Positions 49,536 to 61,205 of a stretch of 64,000 nt of DNA are shown here, in pieces; positions within the stretch are counted from its first letter, which is position 1; each line of letters begins with the position of its first letter. Made by a program: the position numbers and the translations under genes. The notes below the pieces were generated by a model that was not told the origin of the DNA, ran no database searches, and was given only the letters and a program-made list of their open reading frames with translations. The stretch comes from Tolypeutes matacus (Eukaryota; Chordata; Mammalia; Cingulata; Chlamyphoridae): contig JAKSZT010053883.1 of NCBI GenBank assembly GCA_026826555.1, positions 28,779,559-28,843,558 on the forward strand, given 5' to 3'.

Positions 49536-49988
49536 ATACCATATTATGTTTAGCCATTCATCAGTTGATAGACACTTTTGGCAAGTGTGAATAATTCTGC
49601 TATGAACATTGGTGTGCAAATGTCTGTTCACATCCCTGTTTTCAGCTCTTCTGGATATATTCCTAGTAGAGGGGTTGCCAGATCAAACAGCAGTTCTATA
49701 TTTAGCTTCCTGAGGAACCACCAAACTGTCTTCCACAGAGGCTGTACCATTCTACATTCCCAAGAACAGTGAAGGAGTGTTCCTGGTTCTCCATATCCTT
49801 TCCAGCACTTGTAGTTATCTGTGCTTTTTTTTTTTTTTTTTAATAATGACCATTCTATGAGGTATAAGATGATATCTCATTGTCATTTTGATTTGCATTT
49901 CCCTAATAGCTAGTGATCTTGAATATTTATCATGTGCTTTTTAGCCATTTGTATTTCTTGTTTGGAAAAATGTCTATTTAAGTCTTTT

Positions 49989-51030
49989 TTTAAAAAAACA
50001 ATTTATTGAAGTAAATCATTCATACATGAACATACATAAACTATAAGTGGTCAGTAAACATCGTAATCTTACAAAACAAACATGCATAACATCATACAGG
50101 GCTCCTACACATCACCCCCCCACAAACATCCTGCATTGTTGTGAAACATTTGTTAACAAATCATGAAAGAGCATCGTCAAAGTATTACTACTAACTATAG
50201 TCTGAATCTTCCTCCCCTATACCTTTTTTAAAGGATTTATTTATTTATTTATTTACTTTTATCCATTCCCCCGCCCCCTACCCCCTTTTTGCTGTTTGTG
50301 TGTCCATTTGCTGGGCAACTCTCTGTGTCCATTTCCTGCCTCTCTTCTCATCCTTCTCCTCCTGTCTTCACTGGGATTTGATCCTCAGAACCTCCGATTT
50401 GGGAGAGAGGCGTCCTACTACTGCCTGTGCCACCTTAGTTCCTGGTTTTTCGGTGCATCTCATCTTGGCTCTCCCTTGTGTCACTCTCCTGTTAAGTCAT
50501 CATCTTGCTGCATGGCTTGCAGGGCCTGGCAGCTTACCCACTCGCAGGTCCTGACGGCGCACCTGCACTCAGGGCCTGGTGGCGTACTCGCACATGGGGC
50601 CTGGTGGCTCACCCACTCATGGGGCCTGGCAGCTCACCCACAGACAGAACCTGGTGGTGCACCCACACACAGGGCCTGGTGGCCCACGCGCCTTCTATAT
50701 TATTATTATTATTATTTTATTTTTATTTTTACCGGGAGGTCCTGGGGGTCAAACCCAGGTCCCTCCATATGGGAGACGGACGCCCAACCACCCGAGCCAC
50801 ATTCACCCCCCTGCTATATCTCTTAAGATTGACCAAAGATACCCGAAGTTACAGTCTTTTCCCATACAGGCTGGTCATATAATAAATCAAGCTTAGTTTA
50901 TCACTACCATTCTAAAAACCAGAACTAGGGAGAAAAACAAGGTCTGGGAACACATGCATGGTTTCTAATATACTAAATATTTCACCTACCCTAATTATCA
51001 CAAAATCAGGACAGCAAGAATATTCGCAAT
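49989..51030 (-). mobile_element. Composite retroposon unit B
   Basis: Read on the minus strand from 51030: the same about 200-bp leader as at 24.6 kb, a tRNA-like monomer (about 50815-50740), a GC-rich linker of seven or so units of about 27 bp (GGGCCTGGTGGC-type), GCAAGATGATG, a second monomer, an AAATAAATAAAT tail, then about 230 bp of L1-like 3' UTR ending AATAAATTG and an A-rich tail. ATTTAAGTCTTTT is duplicated exactly at 49976-49988 and 51031-51043, so the whole block arrived as one unit. Confidence 0.88.
50515..50695. repeat. GC-rich minisatellite inside a SINE linker
   Basis: Degenerate units of about 27 bp built on GGGCCTGGTGGC plus CACCCAC repeat about seven times. The related linker at 24.90-24.99 kb has fewer units. 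Confidence 0.85.
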
Positions 51031-51917
51031 ATTTAAGTCTTTTGCCCATTTTTAAATTGGATTTCTTGCCCTTTTATCATTGAATTGCATGATCTCTGTA
51101 TGGCATGGAAATCAAACTCTTATCAGATATGTGGCTTCCAAATATTTTCTCCCATTAAGCAGGCTGCTTTTTCACCCTTTTGACAAACCTTCAAAGCACA
51201 AAAATGTTTAAGTTTGAAGAGGTCCCATTTATCCATTTTATTGCTAGCACTTTCAGTGTAAGGTTTAAGAAACCACCACCTACCACCAGGTCTTGAAGAT
51301 GTTTCCCTACATTTTCTTCTAGGTGTTTTATGGTTCTAGCTTTTATATTTAGGTCTTTGATGCATTCTGAGTTAATTTTTATATAAGGTGTCAGATAGGG
51401 GTCCTCTTTCTTTCTTTTGGATATGGATATCCAGTTCTATCAGAACCATTTGTTGAATAGATTGTTCTGCCCCAGGTGGATGGACTTAATAGCCTTGTCA
51501 AAGATCACTTGATTGTAGATGTGATGATCTATTTCTGAAGAATCAATTTGATTCAATTGGTCTATAAGCTTATCTTTACGCCAGTACCATGCTGTTTTTA
51601 CCAGTTTAACTAGGTAATATGATATAAAGTCTGGAATGAGAGTCCTCCAACTTCATTCTTCCTTTTTTAAAGATGTTTCTCACTATTTGGGGATCCTAAC
51701 CCTTCCAAATTAATTTGATAATTGGCTTTTCCATTTCTGTAAAAAAAAGATTGTTGGAATCTTTATTGGGATTGCATTGAACCCGTAAATCAATTGAGTA
51801 GAATTGACATTTTAACAATATTTAGTTTTACAATCCATGAACACAGACTATTCTTCCATTTATTTAGGTATTTGATTTCTTTTAGCAATACATTGTAGCT
51901 TTCTAAATATAGGTCCT

Positions 51918-52020
51918 GGGAGGCGGCTGTGGCTCAATCAGTAGGGCTCCCGTTTCCCATGTGGGAGGCCCCGGGTTCTCCTGGTGAAGGCAAGCCCGCC
52001 CGCACGGCGTGGTTAGCTGA
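51918..52020 (+). mobile_element. DAS-type SINE, 3'-truncated (left partner of an inverted pair)
   Basis: The head and GC-rich body stop at GTGGTTAGCTGA, with no tail and with part of the B-box deleted. Its left target copy is TATAGGTCCT at 51908-51917. Confidence 0.92.
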
Positions 52021-52080
52021 TGTGATGAAAAGATGAAATATTTAGGGATAAACTTAACCAAAAATGTAAGGACCTATATA
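52021..52080 (+). mobile_element. Inverted 60-bp piece of L1 ORF2
   Basis: Reads on the plus strand like ORF2 (KYLGINLTKNV), while all the surrounding L1 text is on the minus strand. Its ends are complementary to the far-side target copies of the two SINEs. Confidence 0.9.
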
Positions 52081-52085
52081 TATAT

Positions 52086-52265
52086 ATATTTTTTAAAGAT
52101 TTTATTTATTTATTCATTTATCCCCCCCTTGCTGCTTGTGCTCGCTGGGTCAGCTAACCACGCCATGCGGGCGGGCTTGCCTTCACCAGGAGGCCCCGGG
52201 AACCGAACCCGGGGCCTCCCACATGGGAAACGGGAGCCCCACTGATTGAGCCACAGCCGCTTCCC
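52086..52265 (-). mobile_element. DAS-type SINE, long form (right partner of an inverted pair)
   Basis: Complete reversed copy. Its right flank ATATTTGATCTTTT (52266-52279) is the reverse complement, with one mismatch, of text at 52028-52041. Confidence 0.95.
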
Positions 52266-54479
52266 ATATTTGATCTTTTAATGGCTATTGTACATGGAAT
52301 TTTTTTCCTGACTTCCTCCTCAGATTGCTCATTACTAGTATATAGAAATACTACTGATTTTTGCATATTAATCTTGCATCCTGACACTCTGATGAACTCA
52401 TTTATTAGATCTAGGATCTTTGTTGTTGATTTTTTGAGACTTTCTAGATATAAGATCATATCCATCTGTGAATAGCAAAAGTTTTACTTCTTCCTTTTCA
52501 ATTTGGATGCCTTTTTTTTCCCTTGCCTTATTGCTCTAGCTAGAAATGCTAGCACTATATTGAAACAACAGTGATGACACTGGGCATCCTTGTTCCATGT
52601 TACAATGTTAGCTGTGGGTTTTTCATATATGTCCTTTATCATGTTGAGAAAGTTTCCTTCTATCCCTATCTTTAGAGTCCTTTTATCTTTTATCTTTTAT
52701 CAAGAAAGGTTGTGGTATTTTGTCAAATGCCTTTTCTGCATCAATCAAGATGATCATGTGATTTTTCTTCTTTGATTTATTAATGTGATATATTACACTA
52801 ATTGATTTTCTTGTGTTGAACCACCTTTGCATGCCTGCCATAAAACCCACTTGATCATGATGAATAATTCTTTTAATTTGTTGTTGGATTCAATTAATGA
52901 CTATTTTGTTGAGGATTTTTGTATCCATATTCACTATAGAAATGGGTCTGTAATTTTCTTTTGTCATGATCTTTATCTGGCTTTGGTATTAGGATGAAGC
53001 TGGCTTCATAGAATGAGTTTAGTAGTGTTCCCTCCTGTTCAATTTTTTGGAAGAGCTTGAGTAAGATTGGTATTAAATCTTCTTTGAATGCTTGATAGAA
53101 GTCACCTGTGAAGCTATCTTGTCCAGGGTTTTTCATTTTGGGGAGGTTTTTGATGATTGTTTCAATCTCTTTACTTGTAGTTGATTTCTTGAGGTCTTCT
53201 CTTTCTTCAAGGGTCATTGTAGGTTGTTTGTTATGTTCCTAGGAATTTGTCCATTTCATCTACATTGTCTAGTTTGTTGGTATACAGTTGTTCATAGTGT
53301 CATCTTATGATCTCTTTTATTTCTGTGGGGTCAGTAGTAATATCCCCCTCATTTCTGGGTTTATTTATTTGCATCTTCTCTGTTTTTATTTTTGTCAATC
53401 TAGCTAAGGATTTGTCAATTTTGTTGATCTAGAACCAACTTTTGGTTTTGCTAATTTTATTTTTTTTCTCAATTTCATTTTTTTCTGCTCTGGTCTTTGG
53501 TGATAGTTTGCTGTTATTTCTCTAGTTCATCCAGCTGTGTAGCCAGGTCATTGATTTTAACTCTTTCTTCTTTTTTAATGTAAGCTTTGAGGGCTACAAA
53601 TTTCCCTGTTAGCACTGTCCTTGCCACACCTCACAGGTGCTGATATGTTATCACCCTCATTTGCCCCAAGACACTTACAGATTTCCCCTGCTATTTCTTC
53701 CCTGACCCACTGATTTTCCAAGAGTGTGCTGCTTACTCTCCATATATATGTATATATTCTCCCTCTTTCTGCCTCTTGTCTATTTTCAGCTTCACTCCAT
53801 TATGATCAGTGCCCTGTATAATTTTGATCCTCTTAAATTTATTCAGATCTGTTTTGTGACACAACATATGGTCCATCCTGGGGAAAGATCCATGAGCACT
53901 TGAGAAGAAGGTACATCCTGCTGTTTTGGGGTGCAATGTTCTGTATATGTCTATTAGGTTTAGTTCATTTATCATATTATTCAAGATCTCTGTTTCTTTA
54001 TTGATCCTCTGCTCATATGGTCTATCCAATGATGAGAGTGGTGTATTGCAGTCTCTACTATTATTGTAGAGACATCTAATTCTCCCTTCAGTTTTGCCAG
54101 TGTTTGCCTCATGTATCTTGGGTCACCCTGGTTAGGTGCACATACATTTATTTATTATTGTTATTTCTTCCTGGTGAATTGCCCCTTTTATTGACATATA
54201 ATATCCTTCCTTGACTCTAACACCTTTACTTTTAAAATATATTTCATCTGATAGAAGTATAGCTACTCCAGCTTTTTTTCGTTTGTTTGTTTTTTTTGTT
54301 TTTTGTTACTGCATGTGTGGAATATCTTTTTTCCAGCCTTCCACTTTTAATCTATTTGTATCCTTAGGTCTAAGGTAAGTCTCTTATAAACAGCATATAG
54401 ATGGTTCACATTTTCTTATCCAATCCACAAATCTGTGTCTTTTGACTGGGGAGTTTAATCAATTAAGATTCAATGTTTT

Positions 54480-54664
54480 GGGAGGCGGCTGTGGCTCAAT
54501 CAGTAGGGCTCCCGTTTACCATATGGGAGGCCCCGGGTTCGGTTCCCGGGGCCTCCTGGTGGGGGCAGGCCCGCCCGCACGGCGTGGTTGGCTGACCCGG
54601 CAAGCACAAGCAGCAAGGGGGGGTAAATGAATAAATAAATAAAATCTTTAAAAAAAAAAAAAAA
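54480..54664 (+). mobile_element. DAS-type SINE, long form
   Basis: Complete copy. AAGATTCAATGTTTT flanks both sides. Confidence 0.96.
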
Positions 54665-55921
54665 AGATTCAATGTTTTTACTATAAAGGCAGTTTTTACT
54701 TCACCCATTTTGACCTTTGGGTTTTATCTGTCATATCTTATTTTCACCTCTTTTTACACTTTCAGTTACTTTCACTGATATAATCTTCATTTCTAGACTC
54801 TCTTTCCAGCCCCTCTATCCTGTCTTTTCTTTTCAGGCTGTAGCACTTCCTTTAGTATTTCCTGCAAACAGTCTCTTGGTTACAAAATCTCTCAGTTTCT
54901 GCCTATGTGTGAATATTCTAAACTCACCCTTATTTTTGAAAGATAAACTTTCCAGACATAAGATTCTTGGCTGATAGTTTTTCTCTTTCAGTATCTTAAA
55001 TATATCATACCCCGCCTTTTTTTTTTTTTTTTTTTTTTTTTTTGTGGTAGTTTTCTTTATTGCCAAAATAACATAGAAACAAGGTTTATTTAAAAAAGAA
55101 AAACACCTTGAAATTAGTTGCATACATTTTGTTATTAAGGACTACTGGGTGTGTATTTTTCAACCAATTCCAGATGTTTTAAGATTTGTTTATTCAGAAC
55201 AGACTCGGCCTAAGTCCCTAGGATGTTAACAATGTCCTGGATGATTCAAATTCAGCTCTCTGAAAGCATGAGAATGGAAGGCATTTAGGTCTTTTCTGGC
55301 TCAATGACTCTATAACGTTAAGTGAAAATAATGCCTCATACAATTTATTCAGATGTCTTTCCCCTTGCATAACCACCCTCCTAGGAAAAAGGTGGTGCTT
55401 GAATATGAGTAAAGATCTGTTATAAGCTTTAAAAATCATCAAATCATTAAATAACAAGTAGGGGATATTTATCTTAATTGTTTATTCTACTAAAAAAAAA
55501 AAAAAACGAGCAGTGGCAGATATGTTTTTGTTTTTGATGTTTGGTTTTTGGAATAAATACAGCTAAGATTTAAGGAATTCACAATTTACAACTGTACATT
55601 TGGCCACCTTCTTCATACTGCCTTCTTGCTCACAACATTTAGAAACAGAGAGTATTTTCTTTCAGACTACAGAACCTTATCTTAATTTAAAGTAACCTTT
55701 TAAAACTTCCACATATTGTTTTCATACTTTGACTGGTTTGGTGCAGTAATCATTCAAATTAAGCAGCTCGCTCTTGATGTGTCAGAGTAATGAAAGTGGT
55801 GGATATAGGTCTGTAATCAAGGATTCATATTGTCTATTGCCTCTTCATCTTAATTTGAAAACAAGACTGGCCATGGACAATAGCTGTTTGCCATCATATC
55901 ATTAAAATGTTACTGGCATGC

Positions 55922-56428
55922 TGTAACCGTTGGGGATTTGATGTAATTATGAATTCCAAAAATATAATTGAATCATGCTTGTAAACTGATCTGTTAATCT
56001 GGGCATGATTAGGTTAGGATTAGGGCGTTGAGCCCCACCCCTTGGTGGGTGGGGAATTGAATATAAAAGGCAAGGCAAAGGACAGTTGAAGCAGTCTTTT
56101 GAGAAGCAGTTTTGATCTTGGAAAGAAGGCCCCAGGAGAAGAGAAGCAAGCCGTTCACCTGATCATCTGCAGCTGACCTTGTGGAGGAAACAGGAGCTAA
56201 GCCCGGAGAGAAACGCAGCCCCGGGAAGAGAGGAACCCCAGAAGCCTGAACCCTGGCAAATGCCGGCAACTGTCTTGCTCTAACACGTGGCAATGGACTG
56301 TGGTGAGAGAAGAAACTTAACACTTTATGGCCTGGTATCTGTGGACTTCTACCCCAAATAAATACCCTTTATGAATACCAACCTATTTTTGGTATTTTAC
56401 ATTAGCACTCCTTTGGCTGACTAATACA
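55922..56428 (+). mobile_element. Solo LTR (subtype B)
   Basis: TGTAACCGTTGGGGATTTG to GACTAATACA, with exact 5-bp duplication CATGC at 55917-55921 and 56429-56433. It lies in the LRRC34 3' UTR copy and so is younger than it. Confidence 0.95.
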
Positions 56429-57234
56429 CATGCCAACAGAGAAGTATACTAATTTCTATTTAACTTAAAGTTAACTAGTAGCACTGACTTACTTGGAAAG
56501 GGAGATATATATGTTTATATATATATGCCTATATTTGTGAAACTGTTATTAACACTTGTGTGTAACAGACAAATAGGATATATAGAAACTTTCTCAGCTT
56601 CTAAACTTTGAAACCTCTTGAAGTTCACTGCAAATTTTCCACCTGAAACCTTTTTACTATTTCATAACAATTTTGAGTTAGGATACCTGTAGTGACCTTT
56701 TCTTTCATGCTGTTTCACTACTTGGTTATATTTTCATTGTAAAAAGAAATTAATCTTTTTCCTTGGTCTCTTTCTCCAGAGTTAAAATTTTAGTCTCTAC
56801 TTTGTAAAATTTCTTATTACACTACTTAGTTCACACAGTGGACAATTATACAAAGTTCAATATAGTCATATCTTTTACACATTTGAAAAAAACAACTTGT
56901 TTTAATTTATGAAAGAAAATGAATTTAGTAGGCAAAATATTGATGACTGTGAACTTGTAAAAATAAGACAAATATATGAAAATTATTTCAGAACTTTTTC
57001 ATAGGTGGTGACCTACTGGTACAAGGGCAAAACCTGCATTAGACGAATGGCCATAAGCTTCTCCATAAGTTGGTGTCCAATAATAATGTTTTTAAGTCCA
57101 TTGGAAACTTCTGCAAGATACACATGGTCATCCACCACAAATGGCTCCACATCTGTATTGTCTGGTTGTAGACGGCCCATTTGAATTAAGTCTGAATATG
57201 CCACACATGTAGCCTCATCAAATTTGTTTCCCCA

Positions 57235-57438
57235 GGGAAGCGGCTGTGGCTCAATCAGTAGGGCTCCCGTTTACCATGTGGGAGGCCCCGTGACCGGGGC
57301 CTCCTGGTGAAGGCAAGCCCGCACGGCGTGGTTAGCTGACCCAGCGAGCACAAGCAGCAAGGGGGGGATAAATGAATAAATAAATAAAATCTTAAAAAAA
57401 AAAAAATTCTTGCACTCACTCATTTAAAAAAAAAAAAA
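57235..57438 (+). mobile_element. DAS-type SINE with a 3' transduction
   Basis: The SINE (with a B-box deletion) has one A tract at 57394-57406, then TTCTTGCACTCACTCATTT (57407-57425), then a second A tract. AAATTTGTTTCCCCA is duplicated at 57220-57234 and 57439-57453, outside both tracts. Confidence 0.92.
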
Positions 57439-59271
57439 AAATTTGTTTCCCCAAATGTAGATGTTAGTGAGTGTGGGATTTGTTTTCATTGATTGTGAAA
57501 GTGCAACAAGTCCTTCTCCCTCAATGTTGTTGCTAACTACTGACAACGCTTTAAGAGTCCTGTTATGTGAAGCCAGACTTTCACTTAGATAGTTGGCTCC
57601 TGTGTTTTCTATTCTGTTAAAAGAAAGATCTATTACTTCCAGGGTAGTATTGCTTTTCAGGACATCAGCCAGATACACCATTCCATCACGAGTTGTTTTA
57701 TTGCAGCTGACATCAAGGTAGCGTAGGCTAATGTTCAGATACAGTGCATCACATAACTGTTTCATACCATAATTTTTTATATCATGCTTACACACATGTA
57801 GTTCAACAAGGCAGTGATTTTCTTTTAACATGTGGCCTATATGGACTGTAGACTCTTCCTGTTCACCATACAATATAGGACGATTTAGGTTTATTCCCCT
57901 AATTGCTTGGTTTTGAGTTAGTACTGTAGCAAATGCTATCACACTTTGCATTCCAAGATCACAGTCTCCCAGATCTAATTTCTCTAAGGATGAATTAACT
58001 TGTAGCATTGCAGCAAAAAACATTCCACCATTATTTTCAATCTTGTTTCCAGTCATTCTTAGGTACTTTAGGGTTGTATTTTGTAGTGCTTTAGCAATCA
58101 GTTCTCCACCATCGGGCCCAATATCATTAAACATAAGGTTTAAATAAATGAGATTAAGTTGTTTCTCAAGCAGTTTTGCAGCATAGTATGCACACACATC
58201 ACGGAGCATGTTATATCTAACATCCAGACCCATAATATATGGATTTCTCTTTAAAATTCTGGAAAGAATCCAAAAATCTTCACCTGTTATTCTTTCTACT
58301 GGCATTAGGGGATTGTTACCAGCAATGTTTAATGTGATTCCTTTTTCCAATCCCTTTTTACTTTCTTCATCCACTTTCTGGAGTATATTCAATATAAAAG
58401 GATTAATTTTCTGGGACTTTTCTGTACACAGATTACAATAATGTTCTTGGAGACTGGCAATAGACGCTGGAACTTCGAGCTCTTAGGCCGAGGTCAGGGT
58501 CGGAGTGGGGGCGGGAGAAGTTTCCGGAGTGTGGGCCTGGACCCAGACCCGAGTGTCCTCCGAGGTTGAGGAGGGAGTGATCCCCTCCCGACGTTGCCAC
58601 ATGTTTTACCTGGTGGCGGTGGCGACGGCATTGCCATGGCGACCCCGCTGCACTTCCAGCGCCCCTGCGGCCCGTGGGCTCACGGCACCAGAGCGCGCTC
58701 CACCCCCGCCTTCTTGCCTCTATGGTTTCTGATGAGAAATCAGCACTTAATTTTATTGGACATCCTTGTATGAGATGAATTGCTTTTCTCTTGCTGCTTT
58801 CAGAGTTCTCTCTTTATCTTTGGCATTTGACATTCTGATTAGTAGGTGCCTTGGAGTAGGTCTATTCAAATTTATTCTGATTGCAGTATGCTGTGCTTCT
58901 TGGACATGAATATCTATATCGATACTTTTAGAGTTGGGAAATTTTCTACCATTATTTCCTCAAATATTCCTTCTGCCCATTTTCCTTCTCTTCTCCTTCT
59001 GGGACATCCATGACATGTATGTTTGCACATCTCTTGCCATCATTTAGTTCCCTGAGACCCTGTTAAATTTTTTCCATCCTTTTATCTGTTCTTTTGTGTG
59101 TTCACTTTCAGAAGCCCTGTCTTCAAGCACATTGATCCTTTATTCTGCCTCTTCAAATCTGCTGTTATATGCCTCCAGTGTATTTTTTTATTTCAACATT
59201 GTGTCTTTCATTCCTGTAAGATCTGCTATTTTTCTATGTATGCTTTCAAATTCTTTGTGCTCACCCAGTGT

Positions 59272-59367
59272 CTTTTTTTTTTTTTTACCAGGAGGTCCTG
59301 GGTATCGAACCTGGGTCCCTCCATATGGGAGACAGACGCCCAACCATTTGAGCCACATCCGTCCCCC
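59272..59367 (-). mobile_element. tRNA-derived SINE monomer (short type)
   Basis: Reversed head with GGATGTGGCTCAAATGGTTG and a T tract. CCCAGTGTCTT flanks both sides. It is inserted in antisense L1 ORF1, close to the homologous place of the SINE at 4803 in another L1. Confidence 0.95.
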
Positions 59368-60824
59368 CCAGTGTCTTCTTAATATCCTTAATCTCTCTAA
59401 CCATCTCATTGAATTTATTAAGGAGATTTGTTTGAAAATCTGTGATTAGTTGTCTCAACTCCTTTATGTCATCTGGAGGTTTAATTTATTCCTTGACTGG
59501 GCTATATCTGCCTGTTTCTTGGTATGGCTTGTAATTTTTTGTTGGTGTCTTGGCATCTGATTTTCGTTATGTATTTATTTTGGGATCAGTTTCTCTCTTT
59601 AGTCTAGGGCTTTCTATTTGATTGGCTTTATGCTAAAGCCCCTCTTTGATATATGGTCCAACTTATTTTGGAGCTTTAAAATGGCTTGTGTTTAGCCAAC
59701 CTGATTTTTTTTTTTTCAGTCCTTTTTCACCCATTTCTTGCCTTTTCTCCCTTGCTGGGGGCAGAGTAGGAGCTGAGGATGCGGTTGGTAATGTAAGCCA
59801 TGGAGGCTGAAGCTGCCTGCATTGCCCTGGGAACCAATGACTCTTCTCCCACCTTTCTCCCCTGTGAGGGGTGGGGATGGAGCTGCAACCATGTGCAGTA
59901 ATCCAAGCCTTGCAGGTCAAGACCATCTGTAGTTTCCCTGAGAGACTGATGAAGCTCCACATACCTTTTTTCCCTGCCTGGGGTGGGGATGGAGCTGCAG
60001 GTATGGGCAGTAAACTAAGTCATGTGGGCCAAAACTGACTCCAGTTGCCAAGATAGACTGACAAAACACTGGGTCCTCTCCTTCCCTGCCAGGGGAGTGG
60101 AGGCAGCCACAGGTGTACATAAAACAGTCTTGTCCGTGAAGGCCAAAAGCACCTGCAGTTGTCCAGAGAGGCTGGACAACCCCTTCCTGTCCTATTGGGG
60201 GCAGGGATGTAGCCACCTGGGTGCCCAATAATCTAGTTTATGCAGGCCAGAAGCAACTACAGTTGCTCAGAGAGGCTGGTGCAGGTCCCCCCAGCTTCCT
60301 CCCTGCCAGAGGTAGGGCTGAAGCACAGGCTAGGGCAGTAGCCTGACCTGGGGGAAAGAAGCCAGTCCCTATCATCACTGATTTTCAATCAGCGCTGCTT
60401 CCCCTCATGCCAGGGGCAGAGTTAAAATGAAGGCTACTGTCCTCTTTGCGACTTGGTCAGTTTCAAACTTTGACTATACTTAGAATTGGACTTTAGACAG
60501 CCTAATTTATTAATCAGTAGCTGAAGTTGGTGCCCAACTGTCTCTTCCTCCCCAGTTTTTGGGAAATGGAGCTTCCAACTCCAGCCAGGGAATAACTCCT
60601 GAGGCATCTTGTACCAACAGCAGGGGATGGGCAATGGCCTCCACGGCATGGCCTGCTCCACTCACAAATCTTCACAGCAGGTGGGCAATCTCTTCCTTCC
60701 ATTCTTCCAAGAATGTTGCAGGATGCTCTTCTGGCCTCCTAGGTCTCCCAAACAGGTCATTTAGATAGCTCTGGCTGACTAACTCCACTGTAGGATAAGC
60801 AGACTCCTGGAGCTCCCTGCTCTG

Positions 60825-60837
60825 CCGCCATCTTGCC
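60825..60837 (-). promoter_or_regulatory. YY1-like motif at the L1 copy G 5' end
   Basis: Minus-strand GGCAAGATGGCGG lies within about 20 bases of the L1 5' end, matching the place and core of the YY1 site in human L1 promoters. Function is inferred. Confidence 0.6.
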
Positions 60838-60842
60838 CTTCC

Positions 60843-61205
60843 TCTCCCTACCACTTTTTTATTTATTTATTTTTTTTTTAATTTTCTTTTTTCCTACCAC
60901 TTTTAAGTAGCCCTTTTCTTGATTCAGTGTTTGCCTTGTTACTGTGATCCTTCCACTCCGTTCTGGAGCTTTGAGAAAGATGTTTCTGCCAGTTTTTGCT
61001 GGTTGTTCACATCTTCTGTAGGGGGACAGAGCCCTGACGCTTCTCTACCATCTTGATCAGGACAGGGCCTAGAGTTTAATTTTAACTGTCTGGGGTGAAG
61101 GAAAAGTTTTGGTACTGGATGGTGGTGATGAGTAGCACAACATTGTAAATGTAATTAACACCACTGAATTGTATACTTGAAAGTAGTTAAAATGTGAAAT
61201 ATTAT
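60843..61205. mobile_element. Old L1 pieces around the end of copy G
   Basis: 60905-61070 resembles antisense L1 5' UTR (TCTACCATCTTGATCAGG). 61075-61205 resembles a sense L1 3' end (CACAACATTGTAAATGTAAT, then CACCACTGAATTGTATACTT). CCTACCACTTTT occurs at both 60848 and 60893 around a short T-rich stretch. Confidence 0.5.

Larger units (their letters stand above)
55019..58703 (-). pseudogene. LRRC34: LRRC34 processed retrocopy with a long 3' UTR
   Basis: LRRC34 is a leucine-rich-repeat protein reported in the nucleolus of pluripotent and germ cells. The minus strand reads it with no introns from ATG at 58602 (MWQRREGITPSSTSED) to a stop at about 57001-56999. LRR units such as LKYLRMTGNKIENNG, LRYLDVSCNKTTRDG and LEVIDLSFNRIENTG are plain. 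The known gene is multi-exon, so this is a retrocopy. It ends with AATAAAG, CTACCAC and a poly(A) of about 25 (55019-55043). The duplication CCCCGCCTT is at 55010-55018 and 58704-58712, inside antisense L1 ORF1. Lesions: a TAA at codon 40, a 1-base frameshift near 57088-57094 before the C-terminus, a SINE in the coding part and an LTR in the 3' UTR. A 316-codon stretch (58392-57446) stays open. Confidence 0.95.
47818..60842 (-). mobile_element. Full-length antisense L1 (copy G) opened by many insertions
   Basis: The minus strand starts near 60842 with GGCAAGATGGCGGCAGAG. A 5' UTR, ORF1 (59556 to about 54793), ORF2 (about 54740-48780) and a roughly 1-kb 3' UTR follow, ending at a T run at 47820-47830. 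Removing the LTR at 48895-49535, the composite unit at 49989-51030, the SINE pair at 51918-52265, the SINEs at 54480 and 59272 and the LRRC34 copy leaves about 7 kb, a normal L1 length. ORF2 is frameshifted throughout. Confidence 0.8.

Noticed and set aside
50296..50826. 176-codon open frame on the plus strand
   Set aside because: It is a translation of the antisense composite SINE and its minisatellite. Repetitive, with no domain.
51908..52279. Assembly error as the simple reason for the inverted SINE pair
   Set aside because: Not excluded, but the crossed target copies with one substitution between them are hard to get from misassembly. Kept as a finding with read-level checking advised.
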